This document shows positions 8,581 through 17,449 of a stretch of 64,000 nt of DNA, one piece after another. Numbering within the stretch: the stretch's first letter is position 1; every line of letters begins with the position of its first letter. The notes under the pieces were generated by a model that saw nothing but the letters and a program-made list of their open reading frames with translations, had not been told where the DNA came from and did no database searches. Source of the DNA: an uncultured Clostridia bacterium. GTDB lineage: Bacteria; Bacillota; Clostridia; Oscillospirales; Acutalibacteraceae. The position numbers and the translations under genes are program-made. The DNA is taken from NCBI GenBank assembly GCA_947598155.1, contig CANQFC010000006.1, forward strand, positions 1-64,000, given 5' to 3'.

Positions 8581-9753
8581 ATGGACTACGCAAAAGAAAG
8601 TTTAAGACTGCACTACGAATGGCAGGGTAAAATCGAAATCAAAACAAGGGCAAAAGCGGGCGACAAAGAGGCTCTTTCGCTCGCCTATACTCCGGGCGTT
8701 GCACAGCCCTGCCTTGAAATTCAAAAGGATATTGACAAATCTTATGAGCTTACACGCCGCTGGAACACGGTTGCCGTTGTAACCGACGGCACTGCCGTTT
8801 TGGGGCTCGGAGACATCGGCCCGGAGGCAGGTATGCCCGTTATGGAGGGCAAATGCGTGCTTTTCAAGGAATTTGGAGGCGTTGACGCAATACCTCTCTG
8901 CGTCCGCTCAAAGGATGTAGACGAAATTGTTAACTGCGTCGCGCTTTTGGCGGGCTCGTTCGGCGGCGTTAACCTTGAGGATATTGCCGCCCCTCGCTGT
9001 TTTGAAATTGAAAGAAAGCTGAAAGAGAGAACCGATATTCCGATTTTTCACGACGACCAGCACGGCACTGCCGTTGTTGTGGCGGCGGCGGTCATAAACG
9101 CCTTAAGAGTTGTAGGCAAAAGGATTGAGGATTGCTCGGCGGTCTTTTCGGGAGCGGGCGCCGCGGGCATTGCCATTGCAAAACTCCTTTTGAGCCAAGG
9201 AATAAAGAGCGTTATTATGTGCGACAGTAAGGGCATTATCTGCAAGGGAGACCAAAGGCTCAACAGCGAGAAACAGGCTATCGCCGAGTTTACAAATAAA
9301 GAGAGAAAAACGGGTACGCTTGCCGACGCTATGAAGGGAGCCGACATATTCATAGGCGTTTCGGCTCCGGGAATAGTTACCGAAGATATGGTTCGCTCAA
9401 TGAATTTTGGCGCTATTGTTCTTCCGATGGCAAATCCGACGCCCGAAATTATGCCCGACCTTGCTAAAAAGGCGGGCGCGGCGGTAGTAGGCACAGGCAG
9501 AAGCGATTTCCCGAATCAAATAAACAATGTTCTCTGTTTCCCCGGCCTTTTCAGAGGCGCTCTTGACTGCCGCGCAAGCGATATAAACGAGGAGATGAAA
9601 ATTGCCGCGGCAAAGGCGATAGCGTCGCTTGTTTCCGATGAAGAGCTGAGCGCGGAGTACATTTTGCCGAAAGCGTTTGACGAAAGAGTCGGCAAAACGG
9701 TTGCGAAAGCCGTTATGAAAGCCGCGAGGGACACGGGCGTTGCAAGAATATGA
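8581..9753 (+). CDS. NAD(P)-dependent malic enzyme
   Basis: 390 aa, the short bacterial form without a phosphotransacetylase domain. Converts malate to pyruvate and CO2, supplying reducing equivalents. Motifs: YTPGVAQPC, GTAVLGLGDIGPEAGMPVMEG, FHDDQHGTAVV with the metal ligands, and the dinucleotide fold FSGAGAAGIAIAKLL. A ribosome site AGAGGT precedes the ATG. The coenzyme preference cannot be decided from the sequence. Not in an obvious operon. Confidence 0.95.
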   Translation: MDYAKESLRLHYEWQGKIEIKTRAKAGDKEALSLAYTPGVAQPCLEIQKDIDKSYELTRRWNTVAVVTDGTAVLGLGDIGPEAGMPVMEGKCVLFKEFGGVDAIPLCVRSKDVDEIVNCVALLAGSFGGVNLEDIAAPRCFEIERKLKERTDIPIFHDDQHGTAVVVAAAVINALRVVGKRIEDCSAVFSGAGAAGIAIAKLLLSQGIKSVIMCDSKGIICKGDQRLNSEKQAIAEFTNKERKTGTLADAMKGADIFIGVSAPGIVTEDMVRSMNFGAIVLPMANPTPEIMPDLAKKAGAAVVGTGRSDFPNQINNVLCFPGLFRGALDCRASDINEEMKIAAAKAIASLVSDEELSAEYILPKAFDERVGKTVAKAVMKAARDTGVARI

Positions 9754-9812
9754 ACTTAGGCAAGACGTCCCCTCCGCCCACTGTATGCGGCGGGTTCCGT
9801 TTCGGCTCATAA
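9753..9812 (-). repeat. dispersed repeat, truncated copy
   Basis: Begins at the malic enzyme stop with AACTTAGGCAAGACGTCCCC, then GCGGCGGGTTCCGTTTC. This is the 3' half of the dispersed repeat in minus orientation; the TTCAATAAG half is missing. Confidence 0.55.
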
Positions 9813-9851
9813 GGTCAAAAACAAGGGAAAGTAATAATTAGGAGCACGATT

Positions 9852-10208
9852 ATGAAAACTACAAGTGATTTTTGGTCGGCTTTGGATGAATTGGTTTGCA
9901 GCTCTGAAATAATAATTGACAGACCGAAGGGAACTGCGCATCCCAAATATCCTGATTTTATATACCAAGTGGACTACGGATATTTAAAAAACACGTCGTC
10001 GATGGATAGCGACGGAATTGATGTATGGGTTGGAACAGCAAAAGAAAAATATATAGACGCAATCATGGTTATTATTGATTTAATAAAAAAAGATTCAGAA
10101 ATTAAAATATTGATTTCATGCACTGAGGAAGAAAAAGATACCATATATCGAACTCACAATGAAACACAGTACATGAAAGGTATTTTGATTCGCAGAAAAG
10201 CGATTTGA
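9852..10208 (+). CDS. inorganic pyrophosphatase-like protein
   Basis: 118 aa, shorter than classical family I pyrophosphatases (about 170). Visible similarity: DRPKGTAHPKYPDFIYQVDYGY near 25-45 matches the KGS...HP...Y.vdYGy region, and DGIDVWVG (about 54-61) corresponds to the metal-binding DGDPLDV loop, keeping its aspartates. Such short relatives are commonly labelled pyrophosphatase; real activity is uncertain. Ribosome site TAGGAG before the ATG. AT-richer than its neighbours, and followed closely by the YdcF gene, so the two may have arrived together. Confidence 0.7.
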   Translation: MKTTSDFWSALDELVCSSEIIIDRPKGTAHPKYPDFIYQVDYGYLKNTSSMDSDGIDVWVGTAKEKYIDAIMVIIDLIKKDSEIKILISCTEEEKDTIYRTHNETQYMKGILIRRKAI

Positions 10209-10247
10209 AACAGAGTATAAATCGCAATGCTTGAGGATAGTGGGCTA

Positions 10248-10847
10248 ATGAATACTCGTATCATTTCTGATATATCAAACTTTATATTTGTGTCTGATGA
10301 ACCTGAAAAGGTTGATGCTATTTTCCTGCCCGGAGGCTCACATCCCGAACAACCTGAATACGCCGCCGAGTTGTACAATCAGGGCTATGCAAAGTGGCTT
10401 ATTCCTTCGGGTGGAATCAGCGTGAAACGTGATAAGTGGCCGGGAGTTCGCTCAAAAGTAGATATATACAGCGGAGATTATAAATCTGACTGTGAATTTT
10501 TTACGGATGTGTTTTTGAAAAATGGCATACCGGCCTCTGCAATTATCGGAGAAAATCAGTCCGGCCACACCCGTGATAACGCCTTTCTTTCACGAGAGGC
10601 CGTTAACAGGGCGGGCATTGAAATAAAAACAGCGCTGATTGTCTGTAAAGCGTTTCACGCCCGCAGGTGTCTTATGCTATATCAAATGGCTTTTCCTGAT
10701 GCAGAAATAAAAGTCTGCCCCGTGCATTGTTACAACATCACAAAAGAAAATTGGTTTAAAAGCGAAACAGGAATAGACCGTGTTCTCGGCGAATTGGCTC
10801 GGTGCGGTAATCAATTTGTCGGGGATATTAAGCAGTATGTATTGTAA
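10248..10847 (+). CDS. YdcF/ElyC family DUF218 protein
   Basis: About 199 aa. DUF218 proteins (YdcF, SanA, ElyC) are linked to envelope or S-adenosylmethionine-related roles. Features: DAIFLPGGSHP early, IPSGGIS, E-tract with SDCEFFTDVFLKNGIP, the Asn/Thr motif GHTRDNAFLS, and ALIVCKAFHARRC. No membrane anchor is visible, so it is a soluble version. Start chosen at ATG 10248, behind GAGG; an ATG at 10227 in frame has no ribosome site. A strong hairpin terminator follows. Confidence 0.8.
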   Translation: MNTRIISDISNFIFVSDEPEKVDAIFLPGGSHPEQPEYAAELYNQGYAKWLIPSGGISVKRDKWPGVRSKVDIYSGDYKSDCEFFTDVFLKNGIPASAIIGENQSGHTRDNAFLSREAVNRAGIEIKTALIVCKAFHARRCLMLYQMAFPDAEIKVCPVHCYNITKENWFKSETGIDRVLGELARCGNQFVGDIKQYVL

Positions 10848-10946
10848 GACGAATGAGTATTCATAGACTGCGTCATTTGTATCGGCCGTTTATGTGCAAC
10901 TTAAAATGCCGGAACGAGACCCAAAAACACTTGAAAACAAAAAATG

Positions 10947-10981
10947 AAAATCCCTCACGGCGAATGCCGCGGGGGATTTTT
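10947..10981 (+). terminator. intrinsic terminator after ydcF-like gene
   Basis: AAAATCCCTC-CGGC ... GCCG-GGGGGATTTTT hairpin with a T run, about 100 bases after the stop. Confidence 0.75.
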
Positions 10982-11004
10982 CCGTCTACGGGTTAAATTT
11001 TATG

Positions 11005-11147
11005 TTCAATAGGGGCTTGCGCCGTCAAGCGCGCGGCAAGGAGCGGTGTAAACCGCGCTGAGTAATCAATGGTAGACCAAATCCCCGCTGTTTCCGAAAA
11101 CGGAGCCGCCGACAATAGCGGCGGGGAACATTTTGCTAAGTTATATT
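11005..11147 (+). repeat. dispersed intergenic repeat, copy 3
   Basis: TTCAATAGGGGCTTGCGCCGTC start, GCGGTGTAAACCGC centre, ACGGAGCCGCC, and TTGCTAAGTTATA end. The last bases overlap the stop codon of the minus-strand DUF4125 gene (11141-11143). Confidence 0.8.
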
Positions 11148-12085
11148 CCGGCTAAAATATTGAGATTTCGCAGGGCGCTGTCGGATATTCTGTCGTTAAC
11201 GCTGTACGCGTGCTTTTCCAAGTCACCGCAAATTGCCTTAGTAAGATTTTGCTCCTGCAAAACGTCAATAATTCTGCCCGCAATTTTTTCAATCGCCTCA
11301 TATTTTGAGTCCGCTACGTCAAAATCGTTGTTATCGCCGTACATCAAAAGGGAAAAATTATTTCCGTAAAATCCGTCGGAATCAAATTCGCGGAGAGCTC
11401 GGAAACTCCATTTGTAATACGGCATATAGCGGTTATTTAAAAGAAAAACCGTCTTCATAGCGGCATTAACAAATTCAAAAGCCGCCATTTGAGCGGCGTC
11501 TTTTTCGCCGTGATTCAGGCAACGAGTGAAATTGTACTGCCCTGCCTGAGCCATTATTAAAAGGTTGCCTGCGAGCTTTTTAAGGCGCACATCAGCCGGT
11601 TGATTTTTAAGAATTTCCCGTATTTTTGTAAATTCTCCGAAGTTATCTAAATAAACTTCGCCGTTTGTCGCATCCAAAAGCGTGTAATCGGGCAGTGACA
11701 GCCACATTTCGTTTGAGAGATTGCCGTCAGGCGTGCCGGCCTTTGCCAAATAAAATTCGGCGGTGCGCAAAACGCCGTTTCTGTTGCCGCCTACGGGCGA
11801 AATTTTCTGCCTCTTTACGCCCATATACTCTTTAGGCAGTTTTTCATAGGCTCTCTCCAAAAGAAACGCGGTTCTGCGGTCCACAATCTCTTCGGACGGC
11901 AGAAAAATGCAAAATCCGGCCTCAAAATCATGGTCCTGAGAGATTTCGTCGTCATATCCCAACCGCTCTGAACCGTTCCCCACAAACCCTGCGGCAATAT
12001 ACGGCAAAACGTCGGCAAAATCGCGTTCTAACATGGGTTTGCCGTATTCCTCATAAAAGCGCCTTGAAAGCTCAAGTCCGTTCAT
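11141..12085 (-). CDS. DUF4125 family protein
   Basis: 314 aa. Recognised as DUF4125 by its N-terminal block (RRFYEEYGKPML, FVGNGSERLGYDDEISQDHDFEAGF). The GSERLGYDDEISxDHDF stretch resembles the active-site strand of nucleotidyltransferase-fold proteins (acidic residues spaced after a Gly-Ser), which is an inference only. Biochemical role unknown. Its start overlaps the end of the upstream TPR gene by 14 bases, so the two are translationally coupled. The stop codon lies inside a dispersed repeat. Confidence 0.8.
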   Translation of the reverse strand: MNGLELSRRFYEEYGKPMLERDFADVLPYIAAGFVGNGSERLGYDDEISQDHDFEAGFCIFLPSEEIVDRRTAFLLERAYEKLPKEYMGVKRQKISPVGGNRNGVLRTAEFYLAKAGTPDGNLSNEMWLSLPDYTLLDATNGEVYLDNFGEFTKIREILKNQPADVRLKKLAGNLLIMAQAGQYNFTRCLNHGEKDAAQMAAFEFVNAAMKTVFLLNNRYMPYYKWSFRALREFDSDGFYGNNFSLLMYGDNNDFDVADSKYEAIEKIAGRIIDVLQEQNLTKAICGDLEKHAYSVNDRISDSALRNLNILAGI

Positions 12086-12908
12086 AAATCTCCTCCGCCC
12101 GTTTTAAAAGCTCCTTTTCGACAGCGAAAAAACCGTAATATCCAAAAGTACCCGCGCATTTCTCGCAGATAAAGGCATAATTGCCGTCCCGCGGCAAACC
12201 GTGCGCGTTTAAAAGCTCCTCCGCCTTTTCCAAATATCCGTTTATCGTCTTTTCCGACTCGTAAATTCCTTTTTCAGCCGATTCAAGATCCGCTAAATTG
12301 CAGTAGGTTATTGCCATTTCGCCCTCTCCGTTCGGCTTTTTCTCCATAATTTCCAGCGCTTTTAAGAAAAGCGAGCGCGACTCGTCATATTTTTGAAGAT
12401 TCATAAGGCAGATAGCCGTATTGTTGTAAAGTCCGCCTAACCGTTCGTCGTCGGCGTCCAAATAATTTTCGTAAATTTTCGCCGCCCGCCTGTAAAGCTG
12501 TAAGGCGTTTTCGTACTGTCCGAACGCGCAAAATCCGGTTGCGCAGTTCAAAAAGGTCGTACCCTTTGTGACGGTATTTTCAAAAGCCTCGTCTTTCGAC
12601 AATTCAAGACACATATTTATTGCCGAAAAGCACTGCTCTTTTTGACCGGTTTTGCGGTAAAGCCCGACTTTTTCATTGAGAATTGTCAGTTCGCCGCGAA
12701 TGTCCGAGCCGATTTTTGCCTCTTCGTGCCAATAATCAAGCGTTTTTTCGGCGGACGCATAGTCGTTCCGGCTGAAATATTCGTCAAGCTTTGCCAGCAC
12801 TCTGCCCACGGGAATGGGAACGACGCTTTGGTTTATATTCATTTTAAGAGGACAGCGGGGCTCCTCGTAATCCTCTTTTGAAACGGTAAAATCTTTTGTA
12901 TAGTCCAT
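12072..12908 (-). CDS. tetratricopeptide repeat protein
   Basis: 278 aa. Several TPR-type helix pairs can be read between about 45 and 235 (for example AEKTLDYWHEEAK, ALQLYRRAAKIYENYLDADD, LGGLYNNTAICLMNLQKYDESRSL split over two helices). No signal peptide. Probable protein-protein scaffold for the DUF4125 partner it overlaps by 14 bases. A ribosome site (GGAGAGC) precedes the ATG. The 150 bases upstream of it, to the ABC genes, hold no recognisable element. Confidence 0.8.
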   Translation of the reverse strand: MDYTKDFTVSKEDYEEPRCPLKMNINQSVVPIPVGRVLAKLDEYFSRNDYASAEKTLDYWHEEAKIGSDIRGELTILNEKVGLYRKTGQKEQCFSAINMCLELSKDEAFENTVTKGTTFLNCATGFCAFGQYENALQLYRRAAKIYENYLDADDERLGGLYNNTAICLMNLQKYDESRSLFLKALEIMEKKPNGEGEMAITYCNLADLESAEKGIYESEKTINGYLEKAEELLNAHGLPRDGNYAFICEKCAGTFGYYGFFAVEKELLKRAEEIYERT

Positions 12909-13062
12909 TTTAAGCTCTCCGAGTATTAAAATACTGCAACAAGCAACATTTAAAAACGCTCTTCGCTAAATACCGCGGGCGTCCGGCGGGCATCACAACG
13001 GATTTCACCCGCGCAGTTCATACTGCTTGCCGTCAATATGAGGGTAGGTAAGGCCGAGTTTA

Positions 13063-14964
13063 TTACGAAAGTTCAAACTGACCCGTGTAAAGCTGATAAT
13101 ATCTGCCTTTTTGCGAAATCAAGTCGTCGTGGTCGCCACGCTCAATAATTCTGCCGTTTTCAAGCACCATAATGGCGTTCGCGTTTCGGACGGTTGAAAG
13201 CCTGTGGGCGATAACAAACACTGTTCTGCCTGCCATCAGTTTATCCATACCCTGTTCAATAAGCTTTTCGGTTCGTGTGTCTATGGAGCTTGTCGCTTCG
13301 TCCAAAATCAGTACCGGCGGGTCTGAAACGGCGGCGCGGGCGATAGATAAAAGCTGCCTTTGCCCCTGCGAAAGGTTTCCGCCGTCGGAGCCGAGCACGG
13401 TGTCATAGCCTTTTGGGAGCGACATAATAAATTCGTGAGCGTTTGCAAGGCGCGCGGCGTTTTCAATTTGCTCGTCGGTCGCGTCAAGATTCCCGTAACG
13501 GATATTGTCCTTTACCGTGCCCGTAAACAAATGCGTATCCTGCAAAACCATACCCAAAGACCTGCGAAGGTCGTCTTTTTTTATCTTTTGAATGTTTATT
13601 CCGTCATATCTAATTTTGCCGTCGTTTATGTCATAAAAACGGTTGATAAGGTTTGTTATAGTTGTTTTTCCGGCGCCTGTCGAGCCGACAAAGGCTATTT
13701 TCTGACCGGGCTTTGCGTAAAGTGAAATGTCGTTCAGAACGGTTTTTTTGCCGTCATAAGAGAATGTGACGTTTTCAAACTCCACCTTGCCCAAAAGTTC
13801 TTTATATTCAACAGTGCCGTTCGCCTGATGAACGTGTTTCCACGCCCAGATTCCGGTGTGTTCGGGACACTCCGTAATAACTCCGTTCGCGTCTTTTTTC
13901 GCGTTTACAAGCGTTACATAGCCCTCGTCGGTTTCGGGCTGTTCATCAATGTATTCAAAAATTCTTTCTGCGCCCGCAATGGCCATAATCGCGTTGTTAA
14001 ACTGCTGAGAAAGGTTTGAGATGGGCTGTGAAAAGTTCTTTGAATTTGTCAGAAAGGCGATTATACTGCCGGGCGACATCGCGCCTTTGAGAGCAAGTAT
14101 TCCGCCTATTGCGGCAGTTATCGCGTAATTTACGTGCGACAGGTTGTTCATAAGAGGCATCAGAATGCTCGCAAAGGTATTTGCGCCTGTTGAGGCTTTG
14201 CGCAAATTTTCGTTTATATCGCCGAATCTTTTTATGGTTTCCTCCTCACGGTTAAACACCTTAACGACCTTTTGCCCCTCGATTATTTCTTCAATATAGC
14301 CGTTTACAATGCCCAAATCCTTTTGCTGTTTTTTGAAATAGTACGCGCTCTTTTTGCCGAGGAGCCTTGTGATGACTATCATAAGAGCGACCATAACTAT
14401 GACAAGAACAGTGAGAACGGGGCTGTAATAAAGCATTACGCAGAACGACCCTATAATTGTTATTGACGATGAAACAAGCTGTGAAAGCCCTTGGGAAAGA
14501 AACATTCTTACCGATTCAACGTCGTTAGTAAACCGGCTCATAATTTCGCCGTTAGGGCGCGTGTCGTAAAATTTTATCGGCAAATCCGAAACGGAATCGA
14601 ATATCTCCTTGCGGAAAAAATTCATCGTTCTTGCCGTAAGCAATACCGAACATTTCGCTTTTCCGTATGAAGCGGCAACGCTTATCACGCCGATTGCCGC
14701 TATAATTATGATGTAATTTTTAATTCCGCTGAAAAGCGAGAATGAAAATTTCTTCCCGACTGCCGGAATGAGCAAGTCGTCAACGATTGGCTGAATGAAA
14801 ACTGAAATTGCAACCGTTGCAAGGGAGCTTAAAATTACAAGCGCTATCATGGCAATGAGCAGTTTTTTCTGTTTGCCTAAATATTTTATAAGCCTTTTAA
14901 CCGTTGCGCCCATATCTTTGGGCTTTGCGGTCGGTATTTGATTTTTTCTGCCCGGTCCCGGCAT
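13063..14964 (-). CDS. ABC exporter half-transporter with intact ATP site
   Basis: 633 aa. Six-helix exporter domain (about 35-330) and a nucleotide-binding domain (about 390-633) with Walker A GSTGAGKT, signature LSQGQ, and Walker B LILDEATS with the catalytic Glu. An insert of about 45 residues (WAWKHVHQANG region) separates the two domains. It overlaps the partner gene by one base. Together they look like heterodimeric multidrug exporters such as LmrCD or BmrCD; this half carries the catalytically competent consensus residues. The cargo is unknown. Confidence 0.93.
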   Translation of the reverse strand: MPGPGRKNQIPTAKPKDMGATVKRLIKYLGKQKKLLIAMIALVILSSLATVAISVFIQPIVDDLLIPAVGKKFSFSLFSGIKNYIIIIAAIGVISVAASYGKAKCSVLLTARTMNFFRKEIFDSVSDLPIKFYDTRPNGEIMSRFTNDVESVRMFLSQGLSQLVSSSITIIGSFCVMLYYSPVLTVLVIVMVALMIVITRLLGKKSAYYFKKQQKDLGIVNGYIEEIIEGQKVVKVFNREEETIKRFGDINENLRKASTGANTFASILMPLMNNLSHVNYAITAAIGGILALKGAMSPGSIIAFLTNSKNFSQPISNLSQQFNNAIMAIAGAERIFEYIDEQPETDEGYVTLVNAKKDANGVITECPEHTGIWAWKHVHQANGTVEYKELLGKVEFENVTFSYDGKKTVLNDISLYAKPGQKIAFVGSTGAGKTTITNLINRFYDINDGKIRYDGINIQKIKKDDLRRSLGMVLQDTHLFTGTVKDNIRYGNLDATDEQIENAARLANAHEFIMSLPKGYDTVLGSDGGNLSQGQRQLLSIARAAVSDPPVLILDEATSSIDTRTEKLIEQGMDKLMAGRTVFVIAHRLSTVRNANAIMVLENGRIIERGDHDDLISQKGRYYQLYTGQFELS

Positions 14965-16733
14965 TACGACGCACCCCCTACTGAGTCAAAATCGTCACAG
15001 CCCTTTTGCTGGGCCTCATAAATATCTCTGTAAATTTCACTGCGGCTTAAAAGCTCTTCGTGCGTGCCTATATCCGAAATTGAGCCGCCGTCAAGAATTA
15101 TTATCTTGTCACAGTCCGAAACGGAAGAAATCCTTTGCGCTATAATAATTTTTGTGGTGTTCGGAGCAAGGCGCCGCAAAGAGGCGCGTATGCGGGCGTC
15201 CGTCGCCGTGTCAACGGCGCTTGTAGAGTCGTCGAGAATGAGTATTTTCGGCTTTTTCAGAATTGCTCTTGCTATGCAAAGACGCTGTTTTTGACCGCCC
15301 GAAACATTGACTCCGCCTTGGCCCAAATCTGTGTTGAATCCGTCGGGGAACGACTCGACAAACGAAAGAGCGTCTGCTATTTCGCAGGCGTTTTTCAGTT
15401 CCTCATCGGTTGCGTTCTTGTCGCCCCAGCGGAGATTATCGGCTATTGTGCCCGAGAAAAGGACATTTTTCTGAAGAACCATACTGACCGCCTCGCGAAG
15501 GCCATAAACGGAATAATCCTTGACGTTTTTTCCGCCGACAAGAACCTCACCGGAGGTAGCGTCGTAAAGTCTGGGAATTAACTGGACAAGCGAGGATTTT
15601 GAACTGCCCGTAGCGCCCATAATTCCCACCATTTCGCCGCTGTTAATCTTAAAGGAGACGTTTTTAATTACATCGGAGCCTTTGCCGTAACTGAATGAGA
15701 CGTTCTTAAACTCGATACTGCCGTCGGAAACGGTTTCCTCGGGGTTTTCAGGGTCTTTAATATCGGGAGTTTCATACAGAACTTCGCCTATACGCTTTGC
15801 GCTTGCCTCCGCCATAAAGACCTGAACCAAAATCATAATAGTAAAGAGGAATGACGTTAAAATCTGAAAAGCGTAAGTGAAAATCGCTGTAAATTCGCCG
15901 ACGTCAAGCGTTTGCTCCGCTATTGACTTTGTAGCTATGATAACGATTGCCGTAATGGTAAAGTACATAAGCAGTATAAGAGCGGGTTCGCCCAAAACCA
16001 TTATTTTTTCGGCGTGAATCGCCGCCGCTGTAAGCGCGTCGTTTGACTTTTTAAATTTTTCTTTTTCATAATCAGTGCGGACAAACGCTTTAACAACGCG
16101 GATATTCGTAAAATTCTCCTGAATTGAGGCGTTAAAGCCGTCGAATTTTTTGAGCATAGCTCTGAAACGCTTTATCGCGATGGGCGCGAAAATCGCAAGG
16201 AACAAAATTATAATCGGCAGTGCCACAGCGAAAACCTTGGCAATATCCGGACTTTTTCTTATACAGATAACGAGAGCCGTAATAAGCATTATCGGCGCGC
16301 GGAAAAAGCCTCTTACCAACATTAAAAACGTGTTCTGAACCGTGTTGACGTCGGTCGTCATTCTTGTGATGAGCGAAGCCGTTGAAAACCGGTCGATATT
16401 AGAGAACGAAAACGTCTGAATTTTTTCCATAAGCCCAAGGCGGAGCGACGCGCCGAATCCCATACCGGCTATGGAACCTATTCTTGCCGCCAACGACCCG
16501 CAAAAAAGCGAGCAGAGAGCTAAAATCAGCATTTTGCCGCCGTATAAAAAAATATCGTTGACGGCGGCGCTCTGCACGGCGGCGTCGGCCGTGTCGGTCA
16601 GTCGGATAGTCTCGACGATATTCGCCATAACCTGCGGAATAAGAAGCTCAAAAACAACCTCGCCTATCATTAAAACAGGGCAAAGAAACGCGTAGAATTT
16701 GTATTTATCGGCATATTTCAAAAGCTTAAACAT
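14964..16733 (-). CDS. ABC exporter half-transporter with degenerate ATP site
   Basis: 589 aa. Exporter membrane domain then ATPase domain with Walker A read as GATGSSKS, signature VSGGQ and Walker B LILDDSTS. The Glu after Walker B is Asp, which is typical of the degenerate site in heterodimeric exporters. Walker A has Ser in place of the third Gly (GxxGxGK), which is unusual. Upstream it overlaps the MarR gene by eight bases; downstream it overlaps the partner half by one base, so all three are translated from one message. Confidence 0.92.
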   Translation of the reverse strand: MFKLLKYADKYKFYAFLCPVLMIGEVVFELLIPQVMANIVETIRLTDTADAAVQSAAVNDIFLYGGKMLILALCSLFCGSLAARIGSIAGMGFGASLRLGLMEKIQTFSFSNIDRFSTASLITRMTTDVNTVQNTFLMLVRGFFRAPIMLITALVICIRKSPDIAKVFAVALPIIILFLAIFAPIAIKRFRAMLKKFDGFNASIQENFTNIRVVKAFVRTDYEKEKFKKSNDALTAAAIHAEKIMVLGEPALILLMYFTITAIVIIATKSIAEQTLDVGEFTAIFTYAFQILTSFLFTIMILVQVFMAEASAKRIGEVLYETPDIKDPENPEETVSDGSIEFKNVSFSYGKGSDVIKNVSFKINSGEMVGIMGATGSSKSSLVQLIPRLYDATSGEVLVGGKNVKDYSVYGLREAVSMVLQKNVLFSGTIADNLRWGDKNATDEELKNACEIADALSFVESFPDGFNTDLGQGGVNVSGGQKQRLCIARAILKKPKILILDDSTSAVDTATDARIRASLRRLAPNTTKIIIAQRISSVSDCDKIIILDGGSISDIGTHEELLSRSEIYRDIYEAQQKGCDDFDSVGGAS

Positions 16734-17217
16734 CTTTTTCCTCCTTTGGTTTCAATATTGAACGTTTGCTTTTTTCAGGAAAACTCTCCGAAAGATTATC
16801 GGACATTTTTCTGATTACGGACAGCATAAGAGATATTTCTTCCTGAGAAAGACCTGAAATTTTTGCGCTGTCAACATCGTTAAAGGTCTGTCTTGCAAAT
16901 CTTTCAAGCTCTGCGCCCTTTTCGGTCAAAGAGAGGTTATTGCGGCGCGCGTCATCTTTATCCGTTTCCCGGGAAATAATGCCCGCTTTTTCCATTCGTT
17001 TAACGGATACCGCCACGGACGCCGGCGAAATGTTGAGCGAATCCGCAATATCTTTTTGCGTGGCGTTAGGGTTTTTGCTTAAAAAGCATAAAATCGGCGG
17101 CTGACCGAAATAAATGCCTTTTTCCTCAAGCAGACGGTCAATAATATATCTCTCGCTGATATTCAGAAAATGAAGCATATTGCAAAGCTCTTTTTCACTG
17201 TCTTTCATATTTTCCAT
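16726..17217 (-). CDS. MarR family transcriptional regulator
   Basis: 163 aa. Winged-helix repressor that probably controls the exporter pair downstream. HTH region NATQKDIADSLNISPASVAVSVKRMEKAG is split over recognition helices near residues 55-85, followed by the wing DKDDARRNNLSLTEKG. Start taken at ATG 17217, because GAGG lies seven bases upstream; an extended frame to 17268 would run over the operator and promoter. The first gene of the exporter operon, with a consensus promoter and a palindromic operator upstream suggesting autoregulation. Confidence 0.92.
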   Translation of the reverse strand: MENMKDSEKELCNMLHFLNISERYIIDRLLEEKGIYFGQPPILCFLSKNPNATQKDIADSLNISPASVAVSVKRMEKAGIISRETDKDDARRNNLSLTEKGAELERFARQTFNDVDSAKISGLSQEEISLMLSVIRKMSDNLSESFPEKSKRSILKPKEEKDV

Positions 17218-17245
17218 ACACTGCCTCAAAAAAATAATTAGCCAT

Positions 17246-17294
17246 TTAACTGTTAATCGCTTAACCATTATATCACCGAAAATTTATATGTCAA
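17246..17294 (-). promoter_or_regulatory. marR-exporter promoter with overlapping operator
   Basis: Minus strand TTGACA (17289-17294), 16-base spacer, TATAAT (17267-17272). Immediately after the -10 lie two overlapping inverted repeats: GTTAA-GCGA-TTAAC (17252-17265) and TTAAC-A-GTTAA (17246-17256), placed over the transcription start. Their size and position fit a MarR dimer blocking RNA polymerase. Confidence 0.8.
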
Positions 17295-17449
17295 TAGTAT
17301 AAGTAAAAATTACATATTATGACGTGGCGAGCCCCTTATTAAACGGAAATTTCGCATCACTTTAGACTTTTTTTAACTAAAGACGACGGAATTTTCAGGT
17401 TTTGCGAAAATAAATCGTTTGTTTGCGCTGTTTATGGGAGGTGAATTTT

